Below, piece by piece: positions 11,967 through 22,888 of a stretch of 64,000 bases of DNA (position 1 is its first letter; each line of letters begins with the position of its first letter). The translations under genes and the position numbers were made by a program. The DNA is from Parelaphostrongylus tenuis (taxonomy: Eukaryota > Nematoda > Chromadorea > Rhabditida > Metastrongylidae). The DNA is taken from contig JAHQIW010003623.1 in assembly GCA_019055375.1 (NCBI GenBank), positions 1 through 64,000 on the forward strand. Direction: 5' to 3'. A model generated the notes under the pieces. That model was given only the letters and a program-made list of their open reading frames with translations, was not told where the DNA came from and searched no databases.

Positions 11967-14269
11967 TGACCGAGCGCGCGCAGCTCAGTGATCAAAGGTG
12001 GCCTGCGACACACACGTCATTTAAGGCTCAAATAAACTTCCATTTCTGAGAGGTCGGTAGTTTGATACCGAATTTTTGGGAGCATAGCAACACACTGACT
12101 CAATCATTGGTGAGCCACAGCGAGTCATTGTAAAAGCCAGATGTACAATAAAAAATCTCAGACGATCCTAGCTGAGGGCGAGTGCATAGCGCATCTCATA
12201 GGGTTCGACCAACGCTTAGATCTTTTATCATTACCTTTTTACTCACGAAATTGCTGTTTTTGGATATATAGTTGCAAAGACTTATACTATTTCTTGGATT
12301 TCGCAGTAATACAAATTCGGCAAGAATAGATCTGTTGCGCCTTTGAAATTATTTACTGCACACAACGGCAGTTTGAAATTAGAGCTATATGATTCTCCTT
12401 GCTCTAACTCACTTCAAAACCTGTGTGTCTTGTGTAGCAAAAAGCATGATGCCAGTGCAAGTGCCCCTCTGGTTTACAGGTAGTAGGTGCCCTTGTTATG
12501 GTCTAAACACCGGTTTAACCCCGGCCTGAAGTTGTATGTTTTGCCTATCACTCAGGATTTTCAAATGTATAACCATGCTTTATGAGCAGTAGAACAAAAT
12601 TTGAGAATTATACTACATAATAATTACGAGTTTCCCGACTCGAGCACAGAACCTTATCAGACAGCGTGTCCACCACCATCACTGAGCTGTATTTAAATTA
12701 CTTCCTTATCAACGGCAAGCAACAATGGCTCGATCAGATCAGTTTTTATTTGGTGAAGACAAAGTCTGCTTAAAACAAATCATCGAACAATTTTAATGCA
12801 TACCACTTCCACTAGTACTGCGTCACAAATTCACTAGTCACGCAGAGTCACTGGTGAAAGGAGTTGCTTGTTGCCAACGTCCATGCCATGTATTCCTCTA
12901 TATTTGCATCTGTAAATGACTTGATGTGCCTTGGTAATTGTGACAAATTTCGCACTCCTTGAGATTTTTCACACTTGAATTATGAGAGTGTAGAAAAACA
13001 AAAAGACACAGATCTTTTTTTTTTGCTGAAAAGAGGAACTATATAAGATTTCGAAAACTATGGATGTTTAGCTGGTCGTTTTGCTAATAATGATGTTTCA
13101 AAAGTTAGGACTATTTTAGGTAGGACTGGTGGCCTCTTGTCTTTTGATAGTTAGCTGGAAAGGTGCATGAGTCCAACTGAAGTTAGAAATATGGAGACAA
13201 ACCAGGTGAAGAGTTTCTGCTTGTTTTCAAATATAAGAAGTTTTGCTTGAAACAGCGTAGCTATACAATATTATCAGACACTCGTATCGGTTTGCAATAC
13301 TTAGTGGCTGCTGTCATATTATTTGTATGAGGAGATTTTAAAACATTAATATTCAAATGTTGGCGGATAAATTTCTGTATCTCTCGTTTCCGTTGGCCCA
13401 AATTCTTCTTACGATGTTTGGATATATGGCTGGCATATATTTTCGAGCTATTCATGTTTTCTGATAGGCACTTATACAATGCAATACACATGTTTCGGCT
13501 ATGCAACTTGGCCAGTCTTTCGGTTGCGTGTACGCATAAGCCCATTTAGTGATTTATTTCACTTGATAGCGCGTGTAAAGAGTACGTTTGCAAATCCTAT
13601 CTATAAGGGACTTTTCGCCTAAAAGAATTGGCTCAGACAAAAGGTACTCTGTGCAACTGATGAGGTTGCAAGGCCAAAACAAGTGTATTGCACTGCACAA
13701 GCGCCCATAACACATCACATGCATGGCTCAAAAATAGTTATCAGGCATACTGAAATCTAAGCCTCGTCTCAAGAGCACATTCGGAACAAGGCAAATTTGG
13801 GAATTTCGTAGACTCAAGAATAATGCGATCGTGATTGTAAGGTTTTATGGTGCTCTCCATCAGATATTGTTCATGTACAGGCGCAATCAATGTATACCTG
13901 CCTGGTTGTCCACTCAGTTGCCTACATTTGTCCGGTAATCTGTCATTACGTGTTCTTTTTCATGTCTGAATACGAGATTGTTTAAGTTTAACGCTGAGCA
14001 GGCTATCGCGTCGTTCAGTCATTGCTTTATAACAATAGAGTACCAAACAACGATTTTATGAATATTTTGAAAAAAAAGACCGCCTTTCAGACTATTTGAT
14101 AGCCGTTAGTATGCGATCAGGCAAAAACATGTTGAATAGTTTTGAGTACAGCTACGGAGGTCTATGGCTCTCAGTTGGATTTTGCTCTAATTTCATTTCT
14201 ATTACAATTTACAGTACCGTCGAAAGGCAGCAGAGAGAATACGTTAAATAATATAGCGAAAACGGACTG

Positions 14270-14800
14270 TAATCACATTGTTTTCCCGCTCTTGTGCTGG
14301 CTATCTTATTAGAATAGTGGGGTCGAAGTCACGAAGTAAACACGTTTTTTCGGATTACCGCAGACATCCTATAAGATATCACTACATGTCAAAACAGATT
14401 GTGATAAGGTACCAAGTGAACAGTTTTAGTGAAAGGAAATTACGATTTGTGACACACGACGACGGAAGGACTTCAGGAGCCACGCATTGTGGGACGTTGC
14501 TTTACTGTTGGTAACTTTAGATTCACTCAATTTTTAATAGCATACAAAGCGAACTCAATGGCTAGAAAATCCGTGGAATAGAGCAGTTTGATAATGTAGA
14601 TGGAACGTGGAATGCCTACGTCTATCTGGAATTTTGTCATTCCATGTTTATGTGCATGTTTGGATGAGCGAGTGTAAAGCGTTTTCCACTGCGCAGGCAA
14701 TAACCATTACTTTGTGGCCACAGGGTTTCTGATGGGATAATAAACTCAAGGAAGATCGACCACTTTCAAAAGTATTGAATAGCCGTATAATCGAGTCAAG
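14270..14800 (+). repeat. Right-arm segment duplicated directly, first copy
   Basis: Blocks such as GCCACGCATTGTGGGACGTT and CAATGGCTAGAAAATCCGTG recur about 1 kb downstream with substitutions. This first copy is the one that pairs with the left arm (1,730-2,270). Confidence 0.55.
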
Positions 14801-15329
14801 CGAAAGGTTGCATACTATCTTTACATTATTTAAGTAAATGTGGTTTTCTTAGCTGGTTTGAGTAGGGTCACAAATTTTTGACATTCAACTGGATGTCACT
14901 CTACTTGTATTTTCTTTGCTCATTACAGTGTTGTCAGAAAAGTGACAAAGAAAGCGCGTTGCACAATTAGACGCCGACGGACGGATCTCACTTCCTCGTT
15001 TTTTGTAGGTATTCACTAACATAGTGCTATCGCGAAACCGCGTGCTAAACATCAATACTTGGTGTTCTGTGGTACTCTCCACTAGATATTCTCAACAATG
15101 TATAAGCATGATCTATCTATGCCTATATGCATGCGTGATCTCCCATCTAACTGCCTACCTATTTGATAATTTATTAGCCCATGATCATTCGCGTTTGTAA
15201 ATGTAAAAGCTTTGACAGCTACTCACTGTACAATCCTTGATGGTTTGACTACAGTTATAAAACTGTTTAGTGCTTCTTGAATATTCCTTCATTTTATTTC
15301 TTTTGCGTGTTGCAGTATCATCAGAAATT

Positions 15330-15640
15330 CCTCAGAGAGAATGCACTACACGAACGGACAACGACAAATGGTCACCATTTTAGTTCCCAGTTTTTGTGAT
15401 CGCTATCTACTCAAGATAATGGTACAATTTTTATCACACCACAACGCGAGGTTTCATTGGCCACATATTGTGAGACGTCGGGTTACCCTCAGTATGTATG
15501 AATTTACTTGATTTCCGACAACATGGAAAGTGTTTTCAATGACTAGAAAGCTTATGGAATAAAGAGCACATCGGATGTATAGGTGATAGTTGGCCCTTAA
15601 CAACCTTTTTTATTAGTGTGCCACTTAGTAAAAGCGTCCG
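15330..15640 (+). repeat. Right-arm segment duplicated directly, second copy
   Basis: GCCACATATTGTGAGACGTC and CAATGACTAGAAAGCTTATG match the first copy at 14,480-14,590. The second copy lies in the part of the right arm that the left arm lacks, so it explains part of the length difference. Confidence 0.5.
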
Positions 15641-18224
15641 AATACGGCTGTTTGTATGGCTACTTCTAGTGAGCAATTTTCTTGGTCCAACTTGACTGAC
15701 ATTGGTCCAATCTAATTAGCTTTGTTGAGCAAATTAGTATTATAAAGAAACGAGGATCGTTAAAGGCAACTTAGGCCGCTAATTATGGAGAGATATGTCC
15801 GTACGGTCCCATATGGAGGGGCAACGTGACAAAGTACACGACAGAGATTTTATAGTCCGAGAAGGCATTTCAGTTGATTTATACTGTGATTAGCACCTTT
15901 TGGAACTTTTGAAATGTTGGCAACCACGTTGTTCAATTTTTCAGAAGCTGAGCATCAAAGTTATTGAATTGAAACTTTAGTTTGTAATACTACAATCAAT
16001 TTGTAAGCCATTGAAACCTCATTAACCAAGGAAGTTGGAATTTTCAATAATGATTAGTCTTGGCTACTCCTCTATAAGACGTCTTAAAGTTGAAGTAGGA
16101 CTGACTTGCCAAATTTGCTCGTTACTTCTTCTTTTCTACGCGCTATTTGTTGATTCGTCTTTTAGCGTGGATGTAAAGTTGGGCATTCAAATCTCTATAT
16201 ACGTAATAATATCATAATAACAACGAATAATAGCAACGATAACGATGAAAATGGTAATATGCAATGTAGTGAGAGATATTGATAGGATTAGTGCACGGAA
16301 ATTAGAGTAATGGTTTGGTGGTTACGTGTACCTGTTGACTGAAAATGACAAGATTACTTCAGCAAACGATGCATGGCTTCTGCGATAGGTATAAGAGGAC
16401 GTTAATGAGCGAGTACGGCAATTAGCGATGCATTAGGAATATGGGCATACGGTATCGACGGATGCGCGAGAAGATGTTAACAACTGGGTTTGGCAATGCG
16501 CCCTAAGTGTAGCGTCTTCGGGACCATGAACGTCGAGCGCCCTTGAAACAATGGACGATTGGATCGGATGTTGATCTGCTTCGCTCTCGATTTTGATCTC
16601 ACTCTGCGGCGTTTCAGGTGTCAGTTCAATGGAAGGGCTTGCACTCTGTTTTATTTTTATCATATGGACTCTGTAATTAATTCACTCTTACATTGGTCAA
16701 AAAAGTGTAATCAAATGGAAGATTGCGTATCAATCAAATGAAGTCTATACGTTTGATATTGACGGACGAGTGTAAATGATGCAATAAATTGCGATTCATT
16801 CGCTATATTTATCTGTTATTGTTTTCTGCTTGAAAATGTTCATTGGTCGACTTATCATCACTATATGTAAAACTGATGTTTTCTCCAACTGAAGCGTGGA
16901 GAAGAGTCAAACAGCCGACAAAAACCCTTACCGCTGTAAAACGCAAGGCGATGCTTCTCCTTCAAATTGCTCAAGTGATAAATAGACTGAAGGGACTCTT
17001 CCGGTATCGCAATCAAAAATTTGATTACCTCAACTAAGCATAAATCAACGAATTCGAACGCTCCCAGGGTCAACTACCTATTATCATTGTCAAACAAAGA
17101 ATAATCACTTTTTTCTGCTTTGTTAATGCGCAGTTGTCAATTGCACAGATTAATGAGTGCAAATCAGAGCAGTAAATCAATAGGTGATGTTTCGCTGGTT
17201 TCGCGTCCCTTAGAGCCTAGGAAGGTCAAATCATTTTACAGAATGTTTAGTCAAAAGTTCTTTTTATTAGACAGCCCAGTATTAAAAACTATGTCTTTCG
17301 CTGGGCACAAAACTTTATGAGAGTTTCAATAATCATTTGAAAGGTCGAATGTCTAAAGCTATGTGTGATCTGTTTGTCAAAAGTCTTTCGTTAGGGATGA
17401 AGTATCCAAAACAAAATTATGTTCCACATGCACCACGCATTTTCTCTTTTATCTCGGTTGTATTTCGCTGGACAAAACTCGTTCGTCAGACTGCTAGTAC
17501 TCTTTCGATAGGACAAGTCTCTACTCAAAAACGTACTTGCTTTCTGCGAACGTTCCTTTGATAGCGCTGTAGGAGAAAGAAAATATATTTGTCTGACACC
17601 TTGCCTGACAGAGCTCCTTCTTCATGCTTCTAGTAATCATTCTATAAAGTAAGTTTCAATGTGCTCATTTTCTAGAAAGACTGTTTCGTTGCAGTGTCGC
17701 AGATAAGAAAGATCAAGATGTACGTAGTCAGCGAATTTGCTTACCAGTTAGTCTACAGGCTGGAGGGAGGGCGAACGTTCGATTGCCAGACTCATTAGAC
17801 ATCCGGAGTGCAACCTCTTATTCAATAAAAGTTTTTTTTCCTTTTGAGGAAAGCTTCAAATAATACGATTGATCCGGATACTATAAAGTTATGTTTATAT
17901 CTCCATACACTTTTGTGCTTCTAGCGACTCATACGGAAAATAAAAGTGAACGCGCGCAGCATGTGTGAAACATATTTTACTCTAAATCCTACGTCGTGGT
18001 AGAGTGTCTTTTCGGAAACGGCTATGTAAGGCCCTCGCCAGTAATTTAAGCTTTCGAATGACTACTAACAGTCTCATGAAAATCTCTTCTCCAGCAAAGG
18101 GAGTTTGTTTTTCCTCCTGAGCTGTCTAGCGAAAAACTACTCAGTCAGATATCATTATAAGCTCAGCAGGAAGAGTTAATATTCGAAGTTTCAATTGCAT
18201 ACCAAAGAGCTTTTTCTCAAGCAA

Positions 18225-18335
18225 TCAGTGCTTAAATATACCTGATAGTCATTTTTCAACCCTTGCATGCGGTCCATTATGGGCACTTATACAGCGCTGT
18301 AAACTTGTTTTGGCCTTATGAATCTTCGTCTTTGG
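18225..18335 (+). repeat. Extra copy of a left-arm segment next to the right arm
   Basis: This stretch (CCTGATAGTCATTTTTCAAC through CTTGTTTTGGCC) matches about 2,636-2,740 in direct orientation. It begins where the inverted homology of the right arm ends. Confidence 0.5.
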
Positions 18336-18845
18336 CTATGGCAGCTTCACAACTCTCACCTGCATACCAAAACCATGAATGTCTTCGCCTCTTCCATGGT
18401 GATACTCTCCCAGTCGACGTTCCTCTGACTGCCATAGATATTTGCCTGCTCTGTAATTAACTACCAAGGATCGTCAAAGCAGCTCGTAGAATACGGCTGG
18501 CTGCCGGCACCCGGTAACATTGCCGTGTTAGACACCTGCCGCTAAGTCTTCAAAAGGAGGATGGTGGGTGGCTGCACATTGGTGATCCAATCACCTACTG
18601 CAGTGTAAACATTCAAAAGAGCTCTTCGTGCACCGTTAGTTCTGTCATCGTCGTCCTTAAGACTTTCTGATGAGCGCACGTTTTTGTCCATGTTGGCGTC
18701 CAATTCGTTACCAGTTTCCTCATCAGCGCTTACAGCGAAACATTGGGGCATGGTTCCCTAGTCTTTTTCTCAAAAGCTACCTAGTCTACTTTTCCTAAGG
18801 CATCTTAGCCTTCTTTTCTTGACATGACGACGCTAAAAGATGATT
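18336..18845. other. Anonymous stretch after the right arm
   Basis: No supported exon or element. Open frames here are short and resemble nothing known. Base composition is slightly more GC-rich around 18,480-18,560. Confidence 0.4.
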
Positions 18846-19030
18846 TTAGAATATTTGCAAGCAATATAGCAAGGTGTGGTAGTAATGTAGTAATAAACTC
18901 ACATCGGTAGTAGCATGAAGAATACAGATGTTATAAATTGTGTATAAAATAGGTGAATATTTGCAAGCAACCAACATAGCAAGCTGTAGTTGTAATGGAG
19001 TAATAAGCTCACATCGGCTGTATGATAAAG
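18846..19030 (+). repeat. Tandem duplication, unit of about 105 bp
   Basis: GAATATTTGCAAGCAA starts at 18,849 and again at 18,954. Both copies continue through ATAGCAAG, GTAGT, GTAATAA and CTCACATCGG with a few differences. No coding meaning is seen. Confidence 0.65.
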
Positions 19031-20144
19031 AAGAGAAGCGATTGTCAGAAACGTGAACACCTAAACTACGAAAACGACAACGATGAGACATATATTTAGT
19101 GAGGATGCTACAGAGAAATCAATGAAATTGTATATTCCTACCTTTGCACAATAGCGCTATGGATCTGACCTACCCGGTGGATGATTTTGATCTACACACC
19201 TGGTGAAAGTTCGCAACACGACTTTGTAGACATTTTGTAAGATTTAATGGTTCAATAGTGTGGAAGATCTACTATTCAGAAGCATTTATTCACGCATATT
19301 TCTCTTACAGTGCCAAAAGCTATCAACGTTGCAATAGCCTACATAGAGGTTAACATCAACAAATAGCAGCTTAACAAAATTCTTCTTACCTCGTGATCCA
19401 ATTTCTCACAGATACTTAGAAGTTAACCTTTCGAGAACCATGTGGGACATTTCGTTTTACACCGCGCGACATCAAGCTTCCTCAGCAGCTATAATGGCGG
19501 CGTCGCGTTCCCTGGTAGAGGCGGCGCATCTCGTTAGAAGACAGGCGCTAGACAGCACAATGGATACGAGGGCACAAACTTAGGTTCTGAGCGAAGATTT
19601 TCGTCATGATAGCTTCCATTTGAAAAGTTTCTACAAAGAGTCTTAGTAAAAAGAACGTAGCTTCCTTATTGCATCCACATTTTTTATGTTTCGACGCGAA
19701 AGAAATACATACATCGCTAAGTGATATCAATAACAATGACGATAATGATTATGAGTATGTTAAAGGTAACGAAATTGATAATGATGATGATAGTGAAAGT
19801 AATAATGATCGTAGTGAAAATTATGACAATGATACTGGTATTGATAGTGATAATGTTAATGATAATTATTTTAGTGTTGATGGTAATGGTAAAATGGCAA
19901 AAAAAGGATAATGTTCAGTTATTAGATCGGTCAAAGAATTTCATTGTACTATAATATGCAAAGCCATTTTTAATAAAAAGCTTTGTTTTGCGACTTTTTC
20001 ACAGAACCTTGTCGGGTGTACACCCCTCTGCTCTTGTTCTCACTTTCAACTTTTCCACGGTTTAATCAGCTAATGTAACAACGGTGGCGTCTCGCACCGT
20101 GAGAATGAAGACGCTTTTGGCAACGGAGACGCACAGAGATGTAG
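19031..20144. other. Non-coding stretch with an AAT/GAT-rich tract
   Basis: Between about 19,715 and 19,890 the sequence is a degenerate trinucleotide-type tract rich in GATAATGAT. Its apparent frames (Asp/Asn-rich or Ile/Met-rich) are by-products of the repeat. The last 120 bp before the PLE are more GC-rich and may be PLE leader or flank. Confidence 0.5.
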
Positions 20145-21011
20145 ATGCCGCGCCCAGCGAGACTCAAGAACAATAACCCCATTTGTCCGGTCCTTTACCT
20201 TTTCATAAAAAAGCATAAACTTACATCTATTGATGATCTAGTGTCAACCGATCCATCAACGTACAAGGTTAGACCTATCTTCAGTTGTATAGGCGGACCT
20301 ACAGATAGAATAACGTGGTTTCTACACCTTATTTTTACTCAGGTGCTCAAATTCATACCAACCCATCTACCTAATACCCAAATGTTCCTAGATCACCTAC
20401 GTTGCGCAAAACCAAACAACTCGCACGTAATGGAGTCATTTGATGTTACCTCACTCTATACAAACGTATCAAATGACTCTGCAATGCAAGCCATTTTCGA
20501 TCTCTTAACTGACAATGAACAAAAAGTAAATATGAATGGCTTCACAATTCAACAACTAATGACCGTCTTAAAACAATGTCCTAGTTGTTCAATTTTTCGA
20601 TGGTCGGGAAAATACTTTACACAACTCAGGGGGTTAGCCATGGGTCAACGTTTAGCACCTAGTCTTGCCATCGCTTTTATGTATAAGGTGGAAGCTCCAG
20701 TTCTCGTTCACCGTCCATTGCTCTACTGCCGGTATATAGACGATTGCTTCATTGTCTGTTCTACACAAGAGGAAATGGACAAATGCTTTGAAGTCTTGAA
20801 CGGACAGTCAGAGCATATAAAATTTACGCGAAAAAGTCTAGACGGGAGCTGTTTTCCATTCTTAAACATCCAAGTAAAGCTTTGGATAGTGGCTGTAATA
20901 CAAAACGGTATCGAAAACCAAGCAAGAAAAACATTTTTCGCCTTTAACGGTCGATCACCTTTCCTGTCATCCTTCACACATGAAAAAATCGCTAATCAAG
21001 AACATGTATAG
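20145..21011 (+). CDS. PLE reverse transcriptase, truncated at the N-terminus
   Basis: This 288-codon frame holds the RT fingers and palm of a Penelope-like element. Visible motifs: KVRPIFSCIGGPTDRITW at residues 41-58, motif A FDVTSLYTNV at 99-108, motif B RGLAMGQRLAPSLA at 162-175, and the catalytic YIDD in CRYIDDCFIV at 195-204. RT copies element RNA into DNA at the target, and PLE RTs are related to telomerase. The two aspartates of motif C and the one of motif A are present. Upstream RT regions are missing, so the first ATG is simply the first in the remnant. After about residue 245 the frame drifts, and the true downstream protein continues in another frame at 20,980-21,171 (MKKSLIKNMYRTAKNMCTGE), showing a frameshift near 20,980. 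Confidence 0.85.
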   Translation: MPRPARLKNNNPICPVLYLFIKKHKLTSIDDLVSTDPSTYKVRPIFSCIGGPTDRITWFLHLIFTQVLKFIPTHLPNTQMFLDHLRCAKPNNSHVMESFDVTSLYTNVSNDSAMQAIFDLLTDNEQKVNMNGFTIQQLMTVLKQCPSCSIFRWSGKYFTQLRGLAMGQRLAPSLAIAFMYKVEAPVLVHRPLLYCRYIDDCFIVCSTQEEMDKCFEVLNGQSEHIKFTRKSLDGSCFPFLNIQVKLWIVAVIQNGIENQARKTFFAFNGRSPFLSSFTHEKIANQEHV

Positions 21012-21234
21012 AACGGCTAAAAATATGTGCACAGGAGAAGAAGAAAGGAACGAATTGTCAAACTTGGCACGAAAAATTGCCATTTCCAACAGCTACAAAA
21101 CATTTGCTACTCGGAATTGTTCAAAAAGTGAAATCAGATCCCGAAAGAACAATACTCCGCACCTGAACTGAGTTCCCTTCAAACTGCTATTTATATCGAA
21201 CAAAATCAGCACGCGGTCAAAAGGTGCCTAAAAG

Positions 21235-21711
21235 CGCGGTCCTGAAAATTCCGTGGTAGTTATCGAAATCCCACCTTCCACCCTACGCCATCCGCTGATG
21301 CGCAATAGGCTTTATGATCGATTGTGCAACACCAGAAACTGTATGATCTGCCCTATCGGAAAAGAGGGGGATTGAATGATATCGGGCACAATTTAATTAC
21401 TAACATGTAAAACATGCGGGGAAGAATATATAGGCGAAACGGATAGACCACTTTTCATCCGCATAAAAAAACATCTAGATAGTAAATCTAAAATAGATTA
21501 AACCAAACCTTTAGGTTTACATTAGGCACAAAAACACAACAATAAGGATTTTGATGTGACTGTCACAATCCTAGCACAGCAATCAAAAACATCCACGCGC
21601 AGAACTCTTGAGGCATTTTGGATAGACGCCAAAAACCCCGAAATGAACCGGAAGGACGATTGCGTCACCATCACACGAGATCTCACGTCCTTCCTTCGTT
21701 TGATCTTCTAA
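21235..21711 (+). pseudogene. PLE GIY-YIG endonuclease domain, with stops
   Basis: The frame reads VVVIEIPPSTLRH, a cysteine cluster (CNTRNCMICPIGKEGD), then a TGA, SGTI, a TAA, and CKTCGEEYIGETDRPLFIRI. The SGTI-stop-LL block stands for the GIY half (P4 has SGTVYLI there) and EEYIGE is the YIG half. After two further stops comes FDVTVTILAQQSKTSTRRTL followed by EAFWIDAKNPEMNRKDDC, with the Glu of EAFWI as the expected metal-binding residue. GIY-YIG nucleases nick the target DNA to prime PLE reverse transcription. Four in-frame stops make this copy dead. The same domain is seen in P3, P4 and P6. Confidence 0.8.
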
Positions 21712-21779
21712 CCTGACCTAGGCAGCATGTAAATAAGACCATCCGAATCATTCAAATAGTCTAATACTACATACGCCTA

Positions 21780-21814
21780 GGCTCTGCAGAAGGCGGGTCG
21801 CCGAAACGTCAGCC
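21780..21814 (+). ncRNA. Hammerhead-like motif, family B, copy B1
   Basis: Layout: stem I strand GGCT, core CTGCAGA, stem II GGC/GCC with a GGGTC loop, GAAA, CGTC, stem I strand AGCC. The fourth base of the core (A6) is C, which should abolish cleavage. Position is 68 bp after the GIY-YIG stop, as in P3. The predicted cut is after GTC at 21,810. Confidence 0.55.
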
Positions 21815-22149
21815 GAATTTCTACGACTAATTTACCATCCTCGCGTCAGCTAATCAGGATAAGTTTTCTCGATTTTCATGTATCCAAGTTATGCATTAGC
21901 GTCTTTTCCGTTAGCAAATATTTTGCACTGCTTCATTGTATAAATTCGATCATACAAGCGGCTGCAAATTAGTTGGTTTTCAGGACATCCAGTGGTACTT
22001 CAGTGATGCTACCGTTCTGCTATAGTTTCAAAGGCATTTTTTTGTTTCCATGTAGTTTCATTTAAATATTAAGAAATGGATGGCAGTTTTGTTTCACTGT
22101 TCAAGGAGAAATTCTATCAAACAACTCAAATTACCTGTACATATTCTCA

Positions 22150-22430
22150 TGTGTGAAACAGATAACAAAGCAGTCATCCATGTCTCTACGGTAGAGTAAC
22201 AGCCGGGGATTACGGTGGCTCATTGTTAGCCCTCTCATTGTGCGAAATACATCTCGGACCATCTTACGATGGAGAAGTTTCGGCACTCATAAAGAGTAAT
22301 GCGCTGCTGATCTGACAGGCCTTTTTTTCCTCCTCAGTGTTGTATAAGGGGCTCGCGGACGGCTTGCAATGCAACGTCAGCACTCCTTACGTACGCTTCA
22401 TTAGAAGAAGCGTTACACAGGCAATCCAAA
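22150..22430 (-). mobile_element. Penelope-like element scrap P2 (RT region)
   Basis: On the minus strand this aligns with the RT palm of P4 (34,530-34,800). The + strand text AAAGCAGTCATCCATG and TACGGTAGAGTAACAGCC is the complement of the motif C region, and TTGTTAGCCCTCTCATTGTG is the complement of motif B. Several small deletions break every frame. Only about 280 bp survive. Confidence 0.65.
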
Positions 22431-22621
22431 ACTATAAATGTTAGTAAGATGAGCCCAAATATTCTTATTAACTCGGATATTGTAAAGTTATTTCATAAGT
22501 TTTAGCAATAGAGAAATGAATACAAGATTTGATAACTAGAAGTTATTAAAACTGCATGATTATGTTATCGAACAAGTGCTCATTGTCTTGTGAGCATTTT
22601 GTTTTTACCTAAACGTGTTTT

Positions 22622-22888
22622 AGGATGGAGCTGCGGAGAAAACTAATTCGCTTGCTGCCCTTTTACGAATGGCGCCTACGAGGAGAAACTAGTGAAGCGG
22701 GGCACAAGATAAATGAAGCTTTTTGTGACGATCCATGCACGACTGTTCAGACCAGACTGCTCTCTCCAGCGTTGAACTTCACAAACAACTTTATAGTCGT
22801 TCTTTCCGCAACCATATCATCGCCAAAGCTCCATAGATCCTGCGCTCCACTTTACCACCATTTTCCCCTTCGCGCCATTAGTGCATGA
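22622..22888 (+). pseudogene. Mariner-like transposase N-terminal fragment
   Basis: The frame begins MELRRKLIRLLPFYEWRLRG and continues ETSEAGHKINEAFCDD. This resembles the first helix-turn-helix of mariner-type transposases, which in that family reads roughly as a hydrophobic L-x-x-Y-E-F-x-x-G block followed by A-x-x-I-x-E-x-F-G. The rest of the frame to the stop has no transposase match, and I find no DDD/DDE catalytic region downstream. It sits right after a TTTTAG and next to PLE scrap P2. It could be a host exon with a similar helix pair. Confidence 0.4.

Larger units (their letters stand above)
10590..18215 (-). repeat. Right arm of the large inverted duplication
   Basis: Reverse-complement partner of the left arm, with the same order of blocks. 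It is longer mainly because about 1.6 kb between roughly 14,800 and 16,440 has no counterpart on the left; part of that is an internal direct duplication. It lacks the RTE insertion of the left arm, so the two arms were already separate when that element landed. Homology fades at about 18,215, and the next 100 bp match a different part of the left arm in direct orientation. Confidence 0.9.
20145..21881 (+). mobile_element. Penelope-like element P1, 5'-truncated
   Basis: In order: a reverse transcriptase frame (20,145-21,011), a linker carried on in another frame (20,980-21,171), a broken GIY-YIG endonuclease (21,235-21,711), a hammerhead-like motif (21,780-21,814) and a 3' tail. The tail aligns with that of P3 up to the place where P3's target-site duplication begins, so the end is put at about 21,881. 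Domain order RT then GIY-YIG is that of PLEs carrying an endonuclease; the nematode clade Nematis is the likely home, though I could not test this. No target-site duplication is found, so the 5' limit is uncertain. Confidence 0.85.

Noticed and set aside
18700..18760. Possible hammerhead on the minus strand (CTGATGAGGAAAC)
   Set aside because: CTGATGA is followed at once by GAAAC, leaving no room for stem II.
19669..19954. Asp/Asn-rich and Ile/Met-rich frames
   Set aside because: Low-complexity GATAATGAT-type tract; the frames change composition with phase and show no start context.
20723..20977. 84-codon minus-strand frame
   Set aside because: Antisense shadow of the P1 reverse transcriptase, covering the YIDD region.
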